Notes: generated by a model not told the origin, from the letters alone. A stretch of 51,701 bases of DNA from an uncultured Eubacterium sp. (GCA_910583555.1 CAJTXO010000022.1:1-51701), one strand, 5' to 3'; positions 7,912 through 17,213 are shown, numbered from the stretch's first letter. Program-made: numbers and translations.

Positions 7912-8889
7912 TCATCTCCTTTTAGGAGAAATCGTGGCTGCATCCCTTGTCTTCTTACTGACAAGCCACTCGTTATAATCTTTATAGGTTTCCGGCGGAC
8001 CATCAACTTTCACAGAATAACATCTTGCCATATACTTTTCAGCAAGTTCCAGTGCTGCTGTCCTGCCCGGTGTATCATTATCCAGACAGAACCGGATGCA
8101 CCGAATCTCCGGATAATCTTTCAGGTACTGCTCTAACGGATTATCTGCCACCATTCCCAACGCCAGCAGATGTTCTCCGGTATCGTGATAAATATCCATA
8201 TAGCTCATAAGGTCGATAGCAGCTTCAAACACAGCAACAGTATCAGAGGCTTTCCGTGCAACATGAAAGCCATAGTTCTTGTCATTGCCGGACACATCAC
8301 ACTTAAAGGACTTTCCATCTTTATCATAAGTACCCCGCATACTTGCAAATTTCACATTTCCTTCTACATCCGTTCCAAGAAATACCACATTGTGGTGTGC
8401 TGCTGATTCATAAAGCAGCCCCTTTTCGATGAACCATCGCACAGTCCTCTCTGATATGCGCCTTTTCTCCGTCAGGTATTTAATCACCCTCTGATTATCA
8501 GGCGCTTTATCGGGAAGTAAAAAATGCTTACTTTCCGGTATGGATGTTTGTTTTGAAACAATCGCATTCCGTGTAGTAAGCCTTTTTCCTATATCTTCGG
8601 TCCTTCGATATCCGGCAAAATCAAGCAGCCAGAATACAGCTTCTTTCACACTCATTCCGTTAAATACTTTTAAGAAATCAATCTGACTTCCACCGTTACT
8701 GCCCTGTTCCCCCTGCCTGGACCAGCGATACCAGTTGGTTCTGTTATAAATCCGGATGGAATCCATCTCTTTTAATGTGTGGTATTTCCCAATCCTTCTC
8801 ACCGTATAACCTAGGGACTCTGCCACCCTGCAGAGGTCAACGCTTTTTGCTATCATCAGTTCCTCGGTTGTAAACTTCTCGTCCACCAT
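7912..8889 (-). CDS. Toprim-domain (DUF3991-like) primase-related protein
   Basis: About 325 residues. The N-terminal part (YNRTNWYRWSRQGEQGSNGG, IDFLKVFNGMSVKEAVFWLL) resembles DUF3991, which precedes Toprim in many mobile-element proteins. The Toprim core shows the acidic residues in AVFEAAIDLMSYMD and FCLDNDTPGRTAALEL (DxD). It may act in priming or DNA processing of the transferred strand; the helicase part of a full primase is absent. The frame is open further upstream inside radC, but ATG 8889 is preceded by GAGAGGGG and gives a normal N-terminus (MVDEKFTTEEL). It overlaps the 3' end of radC by 53 bp. The stop is about 20 bp from the last iteron. Confidence 0.75.
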   Translation of the reverse strand: MVDEKFTTEELMIAKSVDLCRVAESLGYTVRRIGKYHTLKEMDSIRIYNRTNWYRWSRQGEQGSNGGSQIDFLKVFNGMSVKEAVFWLLDFAGYRRTEDIGKRLTTRNAIVSKQTSIPESKHFLLPDKAPDNQRVIKYLTEKRRISERTVRWFIEKGLLYESAAHHNVVFLGTDVEGNVKFASMRGTYDKDGKSFKCDVSGNDKNYGFHVARKASDTVAVFEAAIDLMSYMDIYHDTGEHLLALGMVADNPLEQYLKDYPEIRCIRFCLDNDTPGRTAALELAEKYMARCYSVKVDGPPETYKDYNEWLVSKKTRDAATISPKRR

Positions 8890-9415
8890 CACCACCCCTC
8901 TCTGCCACCTTGCCCAACTTAATCTGATTGATATCAGTTGCATATTCCATCAATGGCATAAATTTAACTACTCCCTTTTCTCGAAAACTGAAATATCCTT
9001 CATTCTTACCACCAACAATCACGTGGTCCTGCAAGGGAATACCAACCAGACCACATACCTTTGACATTCTGTCTGTAATGCTGATATCCTGACCGGATGG
9101 AAAAAGCTCCCCACTGGGATGGTTGTGTATCATGATCATACTGGCTGCATTTGACAATATACTTGCTTTTAACATTTCCCTTGGCTCTGCCAAAGAACCG
9201 TTCAGGGTTCCGACACTGACGATATGGCAGTTGATTGGCGTACCGTCTGTTTTGAGATTGATAATTCCCAAAACTTCTCTATCCAAGTTCTTCATTACCT
9301 CTCCCATAACCTTTATCGCTGATTCCGGATCTTTTATCTTAACAGGAGAATATATGGGATGGTCCTTTACAAGCCTGACAGACACCACATCTAACTGAAA
9401 ATCACTGTTCTCCAC
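8837..9415 (-). CDS. radC: RadC-like JAMM/MPN-domain protein
   Basis: About 193 residues with the RadC signature. MIHNHPSG followed by PSGQDISITD supplies the two histidines and aspartate of the JAMM metal site. Upstream are LGIINLKTDGTPINCHIVSVG and the helix LKASILSNAASMI. Short RadC proteins of this kind, lacking the helix-hairpin-helix domain, are frequent on ICEs and plasmids; their role is unsettled and they are not proven DNA repair factors. GGAGAGGAGG lies 9 nt before GTG 9415. ATG 9424 directly abuts the same site and TTG 9436 precedes it, so I favour the GTG. Confidence 0.85.
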   Translation of the reverse strand: MENSDFQLDVVSVRLVKDHPIYSPVKIKDPESAIKVMGEVMKNLDREVLGIINLKTDGTPINCHIVSVGTLNGSLAEPREMLKASILSNAASMIMIHNHPSGELFPSGQDISITDRMSKVCGLVGIPLQDHVIVGGKNEGYFSFREKGVVKFMPLMEYATDINQIKLGKVAERGGDGGREVYNRGTDDSKKR

Positions 9416-9527
9416 CTTCAGCATCCTCCTCTCCAAGCACTACCTCCACCATTGCCCCCTCCGGCATATCGGTAATAAGCCTGACAAGTTCATGAATATC
9501 CTCTATTTCAATCTCTACCTTATCCAT
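9402..9527 (-). CDS. Small acidic ORF (41 aa) upstream of radC
   Basis: Encodes MDKVEIEIEDIHELVRLITD, then a second half containing GAMVEVVLGEEDAEGGEQ. AAGGAGGG lies about 8 nt before the ATG, and the stop overlaps the radC start region, as in a coupled operon. The protein is strongly acidic with one amphipathic helix. Function unknown. The ribosome site and the exact fit between two neighbours argue that it is translated. Confidence 0.6.
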   Translation of the reverse strand: MDKVEIEIEDIHELVRLITDMPEGAMVEVVLGEEDAEGGEQ

Positions 9528-9540
9528 CCGCCATCCCTCC

Positions 9541-10545
9541 TTATCTCATCTGCTCCTTTGTATCGTAGATCAAAGAAGGCTCTGCAACGATCCCATCAAT
9601 TCTCTTATTTGGTTCATCTGTTGCCATCGTAAGCTTCCTAAGCTTCTTATCGTAGTGATAAACCTGATTGGAAAGCCTGTCTTCCAAATCCACTACATTC
9701 ATATTGACTTCCTGCACCATTTTTGCAAATTCTTCCGGTTCCCCTTTGCCGGCAGGTACACAGAGTACTTCATGGATAGATGACGGAAGAATGTAAAGGT
9801 CATCCTGTAACTGTTCTGCAAGCTTTTGAAGATTCTCATCATAAAGCATGTTGACTGCACCATTTACACCGCTTGTGTTTGAGATAACCCACATAAGTTC
9901 ATCCTGTGAAGCTACATCCGAAACCATTGCCTCTGCAATTTCTTTTGGCATCCCATCTCCAATCATCATCTCCATGATAACCTCAGACATCGGCTTAATG
10001 GTTGTCGGAAGGATTCTCTTAGTGTTTTCCGTCGCCTTTAGGAACAGCTCCTGCTCACTCAAATCTACTGTTGCTGCAATATTGTCATTTACAATTGCAG
10101 AAGCAATTCCCTGATCATCCTTCCCAAAAACAACTCGATAGATTACGGAACAATCATTGATTTCCCTGTGTGGTACACCCTTTAAAAGTTCCTCGTTACT
10201 TTCCGTGTTGATCATAACCATGATAACATTCTCTTCCACAAACTCCCGTGTGACATTTGGTATGGACATGTTCCCCATATTCTTTACATTGGCAACATAA
10301 GCATCCGCCACGCTTTGGAATACCTCATCCAGATTACCGCAATCCTGATAGTGCTCATACATATCATCGAGATAGAAATTTGGTGACACCCTGCTGCTCT
10401 CACCCTCTCTAATCGTGATTGCATCCTTTGTCTTGTTTACCTTTTTCACAGGTGTGATTTCTACCTTTGCATTCTTAAACTCCTCCGGAAGATAATCCAG
10501 AATCTTCTTCTCTGCTACTGCTTTAAATGTTGAATACTCCATCAT
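9541..10545 (-). CDS. DUF5688-family protein
   Basis: A 334-residue soluble protein. The pattern (N-terminal KVEITPVKKVNKTKDAITIR, SPNFYLDDMYEHYQDCGNL, then VIYRVVFGKDDQGIASAIVN, and a C-terminal LYILPSSIHEVLCVPAGKGE) fits the DUF5688 family, common on Firmicutes conjugative elements. Its biochemical role is unknown. No signal peptide or membrane helix. AAGGAGG precedes ATG 10545. It follows the adhesin gene with a hairpin between the two. Confidence 0.75.
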   Translation of the reverse strand: MMEYSTFKAVAEKKILDYLPEEFKNAKVEITPVKKVNKTKDAITIREGESSRVSPNFYLDDMYEHYQDCGNLDEVFQSVADAYVANVKNMGNMSIPNVTREFVEENVIMVMINTESNEELLKGVPHREINDCSVIYRVVFGKDDQGIASAIVNDNIAATVDLSEQELFLKATENTKRILPTTIKPMSEVIMEMMIGDGMPKEIAEAMVSDVASQDELMWVISNTSGVNGAVNMLYDENLQKLAEQLQDDLYILPSSIHEVLCVPAGKGEPEEFAKMVQEVNMNVVDLEDRLSNQVYHYDKKLRKLTMATDEPNKRIDGIVAEPSLIYDTKEQMR

Positions 10546-10571
10546 AATAAAATTCCTCCTTAAAATTGAAT

Positions 10572-10593
10572 ACCGCCGACCTCTGCCGGCGGT
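10572..10593. terminator. Hairpin between adhesin and DUF5688 genes
   Basis: ACCGCCG (10572-10578) pairs with CGGCGGT (10587-10593) around an 8-nt loop. There is no strong U-run on the minus strand, so this may be an mRNA processing or stability hairpin rather than a full terminator. Confidence 0.5.
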
Positions 10594-10611
10594 TAAAAAA
10601 GTCTCTGGTTA

Positions 10612-13600
10612 CTATTTTGTTACTCTACGGAATCGTGGTCGCTTCCTTCTGCGGAAATACATCACAATACCGCTTATGATAAGTGCCCCGCCAGCTACAC
10701 CGAACATCCAAGGCTTATAGCCTCCACCTGTCTGTGGAAGTTTTGGCTCTTTTGGTTTGTTGGTGATATGAAGCTGATATGCTACCGGCTCTGTCGCACT
10801 GTCATCATACCGGATCGTTACTTTGTGCTCTTTTTCATCAAGCACATAACCCTCTGCTGCTTTTGTCTCAACCACAACATACGGGATATCCTGATCAAAA
10901 TCGCCGTTGTCTTTATAGGTACAGATATCCAGTTCTTTCGACTTCGCATATCCTTTGCGGTCAGTCTTCAGCTTCTGAATGACCTTCCCCTCTTCATTCC
11001 TGATTTCAAAGACAACTCCTTTGATCGCTTTCTTCGTATCACTGTCTGTCTTATAAATCTCAATATAACCTTTCACTCTCTCATCCGTCATGGATACCTT
11101 CTGAATCTCTCCAGTCTCCTCTACTGTGAAAGTAACTTCGTTTGCAATCATATAACCGTATGGGGCAAAAGTCTCTCTCAGTGTATAGTCACCCGCCGGA
11201 ATCGCATTCAGTGTATAAGGTGTACCGTCTGTCGTCCATGCTGCATATACATCTCCATATTCATCAAGGATTTCAAGTTTTGCCCCTGTGATTTCCTTTC
11301 CGGTTGTCACATCGGATTTTGAAACCTCGACGATAATCGGGATTTCAGACACTTCTATCTCTTTTGTAATCAACGCCTGTTTCGCATCCTGATAGGTAAA
11401 GTCTACCTCGTATTCACTTTCATCCACCAGATACCCCGGTGCGGTTTCCATTTCTTTCACATAATACCTGCCAAGAGGAAGGTCTGCTTCAAAGACTGCT
11501 TTTCCCTCTTCATCCGTCTGAACCGACTCAATCAGGCTGCCTGCTTCCACAAGAATTTCTCCGTCTGCTGTGACAATATCCACTGTTGCATAGACACCAT
11601 AAGTAGCTCCCTCAACCGGCACCTCATTTACAGAGTTCTTTTTGATTAGTGAAAGCTTTGTCTTTACTCTCTCGTCCACAAGCTCTGCATTCTGATATAC
11701 AACCTCTGTGTGCTCATCTGCGTAAGTAAGCTCGATCTGCTTTGCCTCTTCATCAAGAACAAATCCCTCCGGTGCTTCCACTTCCTCAATACGGTATTTT
11801 CCAAGAGGAAGATCCGACACAGAAGCCTCACCCTCTTCATCCGTAGTAAGAATGGCAACTACTGCACCTTGTGTTGCAGGTACTCCATCAATCACTGCAA
11901 TCTTTCGATTGCCTTCCTCGTCCTTCTGGTTGTCTGGTGTATAAATATCCTCATCTGCAATCAGATGATATACCGCACCGGAAAGCGGCGCTTCCTCATA
12001 CCGGAATTTCACACTCCGGTTATCTCCTGTCACTGCAGTAAGAATACGGTCAATAATGGTATCATATTCTGCACCGGCTAAGACTTCTCCTTCTTTATGG
12101 ATTGTGATGCTTCCCTTTACAGGCTGATTTTCTATGGTTACAGTAATGACCGGATCCCCATCTTCGTCCTCCAGCACTTCAACCGCCCCTTCTTTGGTAA
12201 CAGTAAATGGAAGACTCTCCTCCGTAATAAGGTACCCTTCCGGTGCCGTAATCTCCGTAACCTCATATTCACCATACTTCAGTTTCAGCGGAGTAGTTAC
12301 CGTACCGGTTTCGTCCGTTATAAACTCGCTGATCTTTTTATCTCCCACTTTCTGTTCGACAAAAGTATCAGAACCAGCTTTTTTAATCTTAAATGTCACA
12401 CCGGATAAAAGGACCGTCTCCCCGCTTTCCTTATCTTTCTTGACAAGCCGGATATATGCCTCAAATGGTGCATCATTTAATATCCTCCATACCTGCGGCT
12501 CCCTGCTGTCCTCTGTAACTGTTACCGTAAAATCATCGGTCTTATACAGGTCTTTCGGAACCTTTGTCTCCTTCACGAGATATGTTCCATACGGAAGATC
12601 AATGGATTTTGCATATCCTCTTTCATTCGTTACAAGCACATCATAAGTCTTTGCCTGTTCCCATCCGCTCTTGTCAATATCAGACTGGAGCTTTACCGTA
12701 AATTCTGCCCCCGGCACCTTCTCTGTTTCATCGTTATCTCCATCCGTTGATACCTTGATGATCTCAAAGGGCTGCTTTATGACAGTTTCTTTCACTTCCC
12801 TTGTAAGGCTGATATCCTGATGGACATTCTGTGCTTCACGGAACTTTACATCATATATAGTGCTGTCTAACAGATATCCTTCACTCTCTTCAATCTCTTT
12901 GATATAGTAATTGCCAAAGTACAGATTTCCGAAAGCAAAATCTGAATCCACATCTGTTCTCACTGTTGCAAGCAGCGTGTCTTTCGTTGCAGCCACTTCT
13001 AAAAACTTAAAGTCTGTTCCTTTAGAAGAAGTAATTGGATCAGTAGATTTATATGTCACTACCCCGGTCCCATCCGGATACTTGATATCCTCTGCTGCAT
13101 ACAGACCGTATGTTGCTCCTTCCAGTGTCGCATCGCCCTGTGCTTCATCTCCCGTCTCACTGTCCTTCTTATCTGCGGTTACATCACATCGGATCGGCGT
13201 ATTCTCCACATTAAGCTGTACCACATCACCTTTTTCCGGCTTCACTGTCCATACCGTTCCCGGATCTTTATATCCTTCCGGTATCTCCACCTCTTTGACA
13301 TAGTAGGTGTCCTGCGTCTTCATGAACTTCTCGGATACTGCACCACCTAAGTCCTCATCATAATGAAAGACCGGAACCTGGGCAGGATTTCTTTCTGCAT
13401 CAATAACCGTTCTCTGTGTACAGGCTGCATCATTAAACACTGCAAACCCGGCGGTAGTAATTTCTACTTTTGAAAAAGAGTCCTTTTTATTGATGATCAC
13501 GCCTACCGGTTCCGGATATTCTTCATGAGTAAAAGTCTTTGTTGCAGCCTTTGTCACCTTCCCCTTTGCATCATAGATGGTAAAATAGTCTATGCTGATT

Positions 13601-15489
13601 TCATAAACGGTATCGTCAATCTGATACTCGTCCGGACTCTCAACTTCCTTTAGATAATACGTTTCCTGCGTAAGTGTCTGGATACCGGTTCCGTAAATTC
13701 CCGGCTGTGTATCACTGGCTGTCAGTTCGCACAGAATATCATCACAATCCTTATCCTCATACAGATAATAAGTTGCACCCGGAACAGGCTGTTTCGTAAA
13801 CTTATCCGTCTTCATAAATGAGAGACTGCCCGGCTTAAAATCGGATGTCACTTTCACAGCAGCCTTTGCAGATACCGGGGTAAATTCCTCCAAAAACGTA
13901 ATCTTCTGCTGTGACACTACGGATGGAGTCCACTTTCTCCCGCCTTTTTCATCGGAATAAGCTTTTGCCTGTACCTTAATGGTACTGTTATTTTTAAGTA
14001 TCTTCGTCATTACCTCGGAATTACAGTACAGATAAAAGTTAGAAGATTCCTTATCGGCATCTGTCTGTGCCACACAGACATCATACTTTTTCAAATCTTC
14101 TTCATCCACGATATCAGAAGCGTCCTTCTTAATCTCACCTGTTGTAAGACCTGACGGTACGCCGGTTATTGTGTACTTAACATCTGTAATACTGCCCGTT
14201 TTTGTTCTCACGAACTTATCGGAAGAACGGTAAAGTCCATCGGAAATCTCTTTCCATTCCGTTGTCTTTGGTGAAATAGTATAAGTGACACTCTTAGTAA
14301 GACCTGTCTCAAGATTGTACTTGCTCTTATCCAGGTTCTTCGCATCCGTTACCATCTGCTCGATATTCTTATATACACCACTGCCATCGTTATAATATGA
14401 TAGTTTGACCTCTCCATTTAACACATGGATTGCTGCACTGGTGATAAAATAATCCGCAGAAGCTGAACCGGAAGAATACTTATTTGTATGACATTTTCCT
14501 CCAAGTGTTCTGGCACCATTGACCAGACAGAAGGTAATCTGTGCCTTTACCTTGCCACCTGCGGTCACAGTTCCGCTTGTAGTATTTCTGTGCATATCCA
14601 TACAATATACAAGATGATTCTTATAACCACCGGATTCAGATATATATTTAATACCTGTTCTATGCCCACAATAACTTGCATATCCGGAATAGGATACCTT
14701 CATAGTATCTTTTGATTCTGCAGCTTGTACCGTGACTGCCGGCATTGCAATGGATGCTACAGAACTCAGGAAACTACCGATTCTGTTAAAGACAGTGTGA
14801 TCCGAGGCAGCTGGCTTTATTTCAAGCTCTTTTACAGAACTATCCGAAACCGCATTATCACTAAGATCTCCTTCAGCTCCTGTTTCCGGATCAATACCTT
14901 CCTCCATCATTTCCGTATCCTGATTATCGTCCAGATGAATGGTAAAGGTTGCTGTATTACTCTGAACACTCTCAATCTCACCCTCTGATAATGGAAGCTC
15001 CTCATTCTTCCTCATCTCCCCCACAACCGGCTCAGACTCCTCCTCTTCGGTATCTGCTTCTTTACCAGAAGCACTTTCTGCCTGATACTCCGGTTCGTCC
15101 ACTGTAACCTTTCTGTGAATGAGATAGGCTTTCTTTCCGCTTACTGGTTCCACAATGTAGTAGGTATCATAAGTGCCTGCTTTGGTAATATCAAACTCAC
15201 TCCTGTCAGCATCATAGGAAACAGACACTTTATCCTCATAAAAGGATATTCCATCCTTAACATCTGCCACATCATAATCCGACTCAAGCAGAACATTGAT
15301 ATTCTCTGCTGTTGCCACTTCATCTGCATCCAGATCTGTTCTTTCCCCTGCGTCATACAGCCTAAGTTCTTCCTGTGAACCGTTGTCTGCTTCCGCTGCA
15401 AGTGCAGCTCCATTCTGCCCGAAGGTAGTCACTGTAAGCACGACTGCCATAAGCAGGGCTAAAACCCGCTTCATCTTTGTTGATTTCAT
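10612..15489 (-). CDS. Giant LPXTG surface adhesin with thioester-type head and SpaA/Cna-B repeats
   Basis: 1625 residues. The signal peptide (MKRVLALLMAVVLTVTTFGQ) is followed by a polar acidic region. A head domain around residues 260-390 (SGYASYCGHRTGIKYISE, HLVYCMDMHRN, ITSAAIHVLNG) resembles thioester adhesin domains, in which a Cys forms a covalent bond with host targets. About nine SpaA/Cna-B-like modules follow. Each ends in an E-box such as YYLKEVESPDEY, YYVKEVEIPEGY, YYIKEIEESEGY, YEVTEITAPEGYL, YRIEEVEAPEGFVLD, YYVKEMETAPGY, YTLRETFAPYGY and YVVVETKAAEGYVLD. These are expected to hold intramolecular isopeptide bonds. LPQTGG, a hydrophobic helix and RRRKR at the C-terminus mark sortase anchoring. 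No sortase lies in the window. It is expressed downstream of the parMR operon past a terminator. Confidence 0.93.
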   Translation of the reverse strand: MKSTKMKRVLALLMAVVLTVTTFGQNGAALAAEADNGSQEELRLYDAGERTDLDADEVATAENINVLLESDYDVADVKDGISFYEDKVSVSYDADRSEFDITKAGTYDTYYIVEPVSGKKAYLIHRKVTVDEPEYQAESASGKEADTEEEESEPVVGEMRKNEELPLSEGEIESVQSNTATFTIHLDDNQDTEMMEEGIDPETGAEGDLSDNAVSDSSVKELEIKPAASDHTVFNRIGSFLSSVASIAMPAVTVQAAESKDTMKVSYSGYASYCGHRTGIKYISESGGYKNHLVYCMDMHRNTTSGTVTAGGKVKAQITFCLVNGARTLGGKCHTNKYSSGSASADYFITSAAIHVLNGEVKLSYYNDGSGVYKNIEQMVTDAKNLDKSKYNLETGLTKSVTYTISPKTTEWKEISDGLYRSSDKFVRTKTGSITDVKYTITGVPSGLTTGEIKKDASDIVDEEDLKKYDVCVAQTDADKESSNFYLYCNSEVMTKILKNNSTIKVQAKAYSDEKGGRKWTPSVVSQQKITFLEEFTPVSAKAAVKVTSDFKPGSLSFMKTDKFTKQPVPGATYYLYEDKDCDDILCELTASDTQPGIYGTGIQTLTQETYYLKEVESPDEYQIDDTVYEISIDYFTIYDAKGKVTKAATKTFTHEEYPEPVGVIINKKDSFSKVEITTAGFAVFNDAACTQRTVIDAERNPAQVPVFHYDEDLGGAVSEKFMKTQDTYYVKEVEIPEGYKDPGTVWTVKPEKGDVVQLNVENTPIRCDVTADKKDSETGDEAQGDATLEGATYGLYAAEDIKYPDGTGVVTYKSTDPITSSKGTDFKFLEVAATKDTLLATVRTDVDSDFAFGNLYFGNYYIKEIEESEGYLLDSTIYDVKFREAQNVHQDISLTREVKETVIKQPFEIIKVSTDGDNDETEKVPGAEFTVKLQSDIDKSGWEQAKTYDVLVTNERGYAKSIDLPYGTYLVKETKVPKDLYKTDDFTVTVTEDSREPQVWRILNDAPFEAYIRLVKKDKESGETVLLSGVTFKIKKAGSDTFVEQKVGDKKISEFITDETGTVTTPLKLKYGEYEVTEITAPEGYLITEESLPFTVTKEGAVEVLEDEDGDPVITVTIENQPVKGSITIHKEGEVLAGAEYDTIIDRILTAVTGDNRSVKFRYEEAPLSGAVYHLIADEDIYTPDNQKDEEGNRKIAVIDGVPATQGAVVAILTTDEEGEASVSDLPLGKYRIEEVEAPEGFVLDEEAKQIELTYADEHTEVVYQNAELVDERVKTKLSLIKKNSVNEVPVEGATYGVYATVDIVTADGEILVEAGSLIESVQTDEEGKAVFEADLPLGRYYVKEMETAPGYLVDESEYEVDFTYQDAKQALITKEIEVSEIPIIVEVSKSDVTTGKEITGAKLEILDEYGDVYAAWTTDGTPYTLNAIPAGDYTLRETFAPYGYMIANEVTFTVEETGEIQKVSMTDERVKGYIEIYKTDSDTKKAIKGVVFEIRNEEGKVIQKLKTDRKGYAKSKELDICTYKDNGDFDQDIPYVVVETKAAEGYVLDEKEHKVTIRYDDSATEPVAYQLHITNKPKEPKLPQTGGGYKPWMFGVAGGALIISGIVMYFRRRKRPRFRRVTK

Positions 15490-15569
15490 ATCATCATTCC
15501 TTTCTCAATAATTTTCCCACAGGCACCCTTGTATCCCTCCTCTTTCCCCATACTGTTCGACAATGTACG

Positions 15570-15606
15570 GAAAAAGAAAAAAGGCACACCACTCATCGGC
15601 ATGCCT
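15570..15606 (-). terminator. Rho-independent terminator between parMR and the adhesin
   Basis: On the minus strand AGGCATGCC and GGTGTGCCT (15582-15606) form a 9-bp stem with two G-U pairs and a 7-nt loop, followed by TTTTTTCTTTTT. A second perfect hairpin, AAGTCCGA/TCGGACTT (15615-15637), lies just upstream. The pair of hairpins could end the parMR transcript or act as an attenuator for the adhesin. Confidence 0.75.
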
Positions 15607-15744
15607 CTTCCCATAAGTCCGAGCCTGTATCGGACTTCCCTTATAAAATTGTAATTCTGATTCTCACGGTAACCTCCCAGATCTATGCCATCATATACCG
15701 ATAAGTCAATATTCTGATCAATCTCTTCATCGTCCTCACCTCCT

Positions 15745-16218
15745 TTATTCACCATCGCTCCAGTCCATCACATGCTGCATAACATTATCAAACTGGCTGA
15801 GCGTATCTGACACATCCATAATCGCTATTTCTTCCTGTTCCGCTGTGTCAATCCTTTCATTTTCTACTGCTTTTACCGGTTTAGGTATATCCACTTTAGA
15901 TGCCAGCAGATTACAGCCAAAAAGCCGTATGACATCCTCATATATCTCTGTCCGTACTGCACTTTTCATCTTTGAAAGCTCTTCCTCCAGATCATGGTCT
16001 GTTACATAATGAACTTTTTCGGCTTCCTGTGCTGCAGTTTTTGTCAGATCACCGCTTTCCAGCATAGCTACATAGCAATTGATCGCATTGATAATAAACT
16101 GATTTTTCGACTTATGCACTGCCAGATTCAGATCATCCAGTATTCCCATAATCTTCATATGTTCCGGACTGTTGTAGCTTAAACGGACAGTCACATGTCG
16201 AAATTCTTTTTTCTCCAT
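15745..16218 (-). CDS. ParR-like DNA-binding adaptor
   Basis: A 157-residue protein. The N-terminal 50 residues (FRHVTVRLSYNSPEHMKIMG, then KSKNQFIINAINCYVAML) look like a ribbon-helix-helix DNA-binding domain. The acidic C-terminal part (DVSDTLSQFDNVMQHVMDW) could be the segment that caps actin-like filaments. It is 13 bp downstream of the ParM-like gene with a GGGGTGAGG ribosome site. That order (actin, then adaptor) is the normal one for type II partition modules. Identification rests on context and fold pattern, not on sequence identity. Confidence 0.7.
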   Translation of the reverse strand: MEKKEFRHVTVRLSYNSPEHMKIMGILDDLNLAVHKSKNQFIINAINCYVAMLESGDLTKTAAQEAEKVHYVTDHDLEEELSKMKSAVRTEIYEDVIRLFGCNLLASKVDIPKPVKAVENERIDTAEQEEIAIMDVSDTLSQFDNVMQHVMDWSDGE

Positions 16219-16231
16219 CTGCCCTCACCCC

Positions 16232-17149
16232 TTATGCTGTTCTTCTTTTACCCAGATACAGGGTTGCCATTGTCTCATAACCAATCGCATTTGCCCTTAC
16301 ATCTTCAATATAAGAAATGTTGCGTTGGTTCAGTCCGGCATACTTCTTCATCAATCCGGCACCACCGCCAACAAAAGTAATTGGGGTGGTTTTCACATTT
16401 ACACCATTCTCAACAATAATGCGGAAAATGGACTTTGTGTACTTCTCGATTTCTTTCTTAATAATGTCAATGTATTCCTGATCGAGATTGGCATCGCCTT
16501 TGACCATAACCTCACGAATCATAAATTCGTCAATCTTGGTGTTCATCTTGCGTACACAGGCTTCATCAATCTTGCGCATACAGGTAATGATACCGTTCGG
16601 ATCAGAACCGCTGCTTGATTCATCCGGTGCCCTGTCGATAATCTTTAAGGTATCAACCGTCCAGGAACCGATATCCACTACAAATTCCTGACCTGCCATC
16701 TGTGGCAGTCTGTCAACCACTGCTCCATAGCACTGTGGGTAGACTAAAACCTTTTCAATCGTAATGAGATACTGTGTCTTTTCATAACGGAATCTTACCA
16801 TTCGATTTTTTGACAGATAATTGATAAAATCTTTTTTCTCTGCTCCAAATCTCCCAATCGGTAATCCGACTGCAAGTACAACTTTTGCATTCTTCATTCC
16901 ACGGGCTTTCAATTCTTTTGCAACTGCTGCCAACGTCAGAAGATAGTAATTTTCATCACATACCTTGTTGTCCTGAACTTTCAGCCTGTCGCCACCAATC
17001 CGGTAATATTTACCGTTGTACTCCAAGATGTTTTCATATACCATCGGTTCTGAACCAAGCTCTGCCACTCCCGACACAAAGCAGGAATTACGTGTCTTAA
17101 TGTGGCTCCAGCCATGATCAATTCCCAATGGGATTACTTTTTCATCCAT
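16232..17149 (-). CDS. parM: ParM-like actin-fold segregation ATPase
   Basis: 305 residues. Actin-fold motifs are visible. Phosphate-1 is LGIDHGWSHIKT at the N-terminus, phosphate-2 is VVDIGSWTVDTLKI near residue 150, and the adenosine motif is TFVGGGAGLMKKY near residue 265. Such proteins polymerise and push DNA copies apart via a ParR-type adaptor bound to a centromere. The frame is open upstream, but ATG 17149 has AAAGGAGG at the right distance and gives a standard N-terminus (MDEKVIPLGIDHG). A partition system implies that the element persists for a time as an extrachromosomal circle. Confidence 0.85.
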   Translation of the reverse strand: MDEKVIPLGIDHGWSHIKTRNSCFVSGVAELGSEPMVYENILEYNGKYYRIGGDRLKVQDNKVCDENYYLLTLAAVAKELKARGMKNAKVVLAVGLPIGRFGAEKKDFINYLSKNRMVRFRYEKTQYLITIEKVLVYPQCYGAVVDRLPQMAGQEFVVDIGSWTVDTLKIIDRAPDESSSGSDPNGIITCMRKIDEACVRKMNTKIDEFMIREVMVKGDANLDQEYIDIIKKEIEKYTKSIFRIIVENGVNVKTTPITFVGGGAGLMKKYAGLNQRNISYIEDVRANAIGYETMATLYLGKRRTA

Positions 17150-17198
17150 GTTTTTTGCCTCCTTTTGCTTTAATATTTTTACTACAGAGTGAATAAAT

Positions 17199-17213
17199 GT
17201 ACATAATATGTAC
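17199..17213. promoter_or_regulatory. Palindromic operator candidate upstream of parM
   Basis: GTACATA-A-TATGTAC is a perfect 15-bp palindrome ending 50 bp before the parM ATG. It overlaps the stretch where the promoter should lie (TTGAAA at about 17232-17237 on the minus strand). It fits autoregulation by the adaptor protein. It differs from the AAGTAGG array. Confidence 0.45.

Noticed and set aside
15486..15755. 89-codon ORF between the ParR-like gene and the adhesin
   Set aside because: It runs through two hairpins and a U-run; residues such as GVPFFFFRTL are just the terminator read in frame. Start lacks a good ribosome site.
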